DNA of 64,000 nt. Source: Lactiplantibacillus herbarum (GTDB lineage: Bacteria > Bacillota > Bacilli > Lactobacillales > Lactobacillaceae). The notes under the pieces were generated by a model. It was not told the DNA's origin. It saw nothing but the letters and a program-made list of their open reading frames with translations, and made no database searches. This document shows, piece by piece, positions 63,407 to 64,000 of this stretch. Each line of letters begins with the position of its first letter. Position 1 is the first letter of the stretch. A program made the translations under genes and the position numbers. Location of the stretch: assembly GCF_001039045.1 (NCBI RefSeq), contig NZ_LFEE01000018.1, forward strand, positions 129,342 to 193,341, written 5' to 3'.

Positions 63407-64000
63407 TTAGTCATTGACGGTATGAACCTTTAAGTTTAGCTGTTCGATACCATCATGCGCCCAGGCGGTTAATAAAGCCTGAGTATCTAAAGCTTTATCG
63501 ATTAATACAATCCCGCAGTCGCCGCCACCCGCGCCAGAAGTTTTAGCAGCCGCACCAGCGGTTTCTGCTAAACTAATCATACGTTTGAGAATGGGTGTTT
63601 CAATCGTGACGTGACTAAAAGCACCTAGTTGTTGTAAGAGTTGTCGATTGACCCGAAGCTCTGTTTGAATTGCTGCAAGATCATTCTGATGGAAACCAGC
63701 AATCATGCGTTTGAGGCAATCCTTGCTAGCTTGTAGGAAAGTTTGATACTCACCACGCTGCTTGGCTTTAACCATCGCCACCTTATCGACAAGGTGGGAC
63801 GTGGAAGCCGGGGAGCCGGTCCAGCCGATGATTAAACGAAGCGCAGCGGGTGGGGTCAGCAGGTCAACCTGCATGTCTGGCCAGTCCATTGCTAACAAAT
63901 CGCTTAGGCTGGTTTGGGTACGGTGACGCTGTAACCACTGGCGATCAAATGAATGGTAGGCAATCCAACCACCGTAGACACTAGCGGCAATATCACCCAA
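63407..64000 (-). CDS. mvaK2: Phosphomevalonate kinase, C-terminal part (partial)
   Basis: The 197 visible residues are the C-terminal part of a GHMP kinase; the start lies beyond the window. GDIAASVYGGW begins the visible part, GWTGSPASTSHLV is specific to phosphomevalonate kinase, and KTSGAGGGDCGIVL is the C-terminal GHMP motif. The enzyme phosphorylates 5-phosphomevalonate. It is followed by fni on the same strand. Confidence 0.92.
   Translation of the reverse strand: MGDIAASVYGGWIAYHSFDRQWLQRHRTQTSLSDLLAMDWPDMQVDLLTPPAALRLIIGWTGSPASTSHLVDKVAMVKAKQRGEYQTFLQASKDCLKRMIAGFHQNDLAAIQTELRVNRQLLQQLGAFSHVTIETPILKRMISLAETAGAAAKTSGAGGGDCGIVLIDKALDTQALLTAWAHDGIEQLNLKVHTVND

Overview
The window reads as a 64 kb chromosomal segment of a low-GC Gram-positive bacterium, most likely of the Lactiplantibacillus plantarum group. 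The pointers are: Firmicutes-type gene order (rsmB-stp-prkC-rsgA-rpe-thiN; rnc-smc-ftsY-ylxM-ffh-rpsP-khpA-rimM-trmD-rplS), a sortase signal of LPQTxE type, a WxL/DUF916 surface-protein locus, a mevalonate-pathway end with type 2 IPP isomerase, and TTG/GTG starts with strong AGGAGG sites. The species call comes from recalled gene content and not from a database search. I see no rRNA, tRNA, prophage, transposase or CRISPR array.

Region 1 (1-23.9 kb) is housekeeping. It holds the end of fmt, then rRNA methylation, the Stp/PrkC signalling pair, the ribosome-assembly GTPase RsgA, rpe and thiN. Next come rpmB (reverse), the Asp23-like protein and fatty-acid kinase FakA, recG, plsX-acpP, rnc-smc-ftsY, the SRP genes, and the S16/KhpA/RimM/TrmD/L19 block. 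Two repeat-like non-coding elements lie here: an imperfect 111-bp hairpin before ylxM, and a 213-bp element with 22-bp inverted ends before rimM.

Region 2 (24.4-34.2 kb) is one type II fatty-acid synthesis operon: fabZ1-fabH-acpP-fabD-fabG-fabF-accB-fabZ2-accC-accD-accA-fabI and an Sfp-type phosphopantetheinyl transferase, many with overlapping stop/start codons. FabZ2 lacks the catalytic histidine.

Region 3 (34.3-49.3 kb) is accessory. It holds a MerR regulator divergent from a carboxymuconolactone-decarboxylase-family gene with a textbook 19-bp promoter spacer, an Rgg-type regulator broken by one in-frame TAG, two MFS exporters, and a second RsgA behind an unusual leader (5-codon ORF, nested helices, two tandem terminators). 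It also holds an LPQTD-anchored serine-rich surface protein, a WxL locus whose WxL gene is frameshifted in a G5 run, an orphan LytTR response regulator, an intact Rgg-like regulator, and two candidate structured small RNAs (43.9-44.07 kb and 49.17-49.30 kb).

Region 4 (49.3-64 kb) has stress and metabolic genes: UspA, a lipid kinase, a GlsB-like membrane protein, a CsbD protein, dipeptidase PepD, a tautomerase, lysA, a frameshifted MenA-like prenyltransferase, a K+ channel, an amino-acid permease, two HAD phosphatases, RsmF, and IPP isomerase with the end of phosphomevalonate kinase.

Three separate genes are interrupted by a single base change each (Rgg, WxL, MenA-like). This suggests recent strain-level decay, or sequencing error at those sites. 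The most promising unexplained structure is non-coding: the rsgA2 leader and the two small-RNA candidates.
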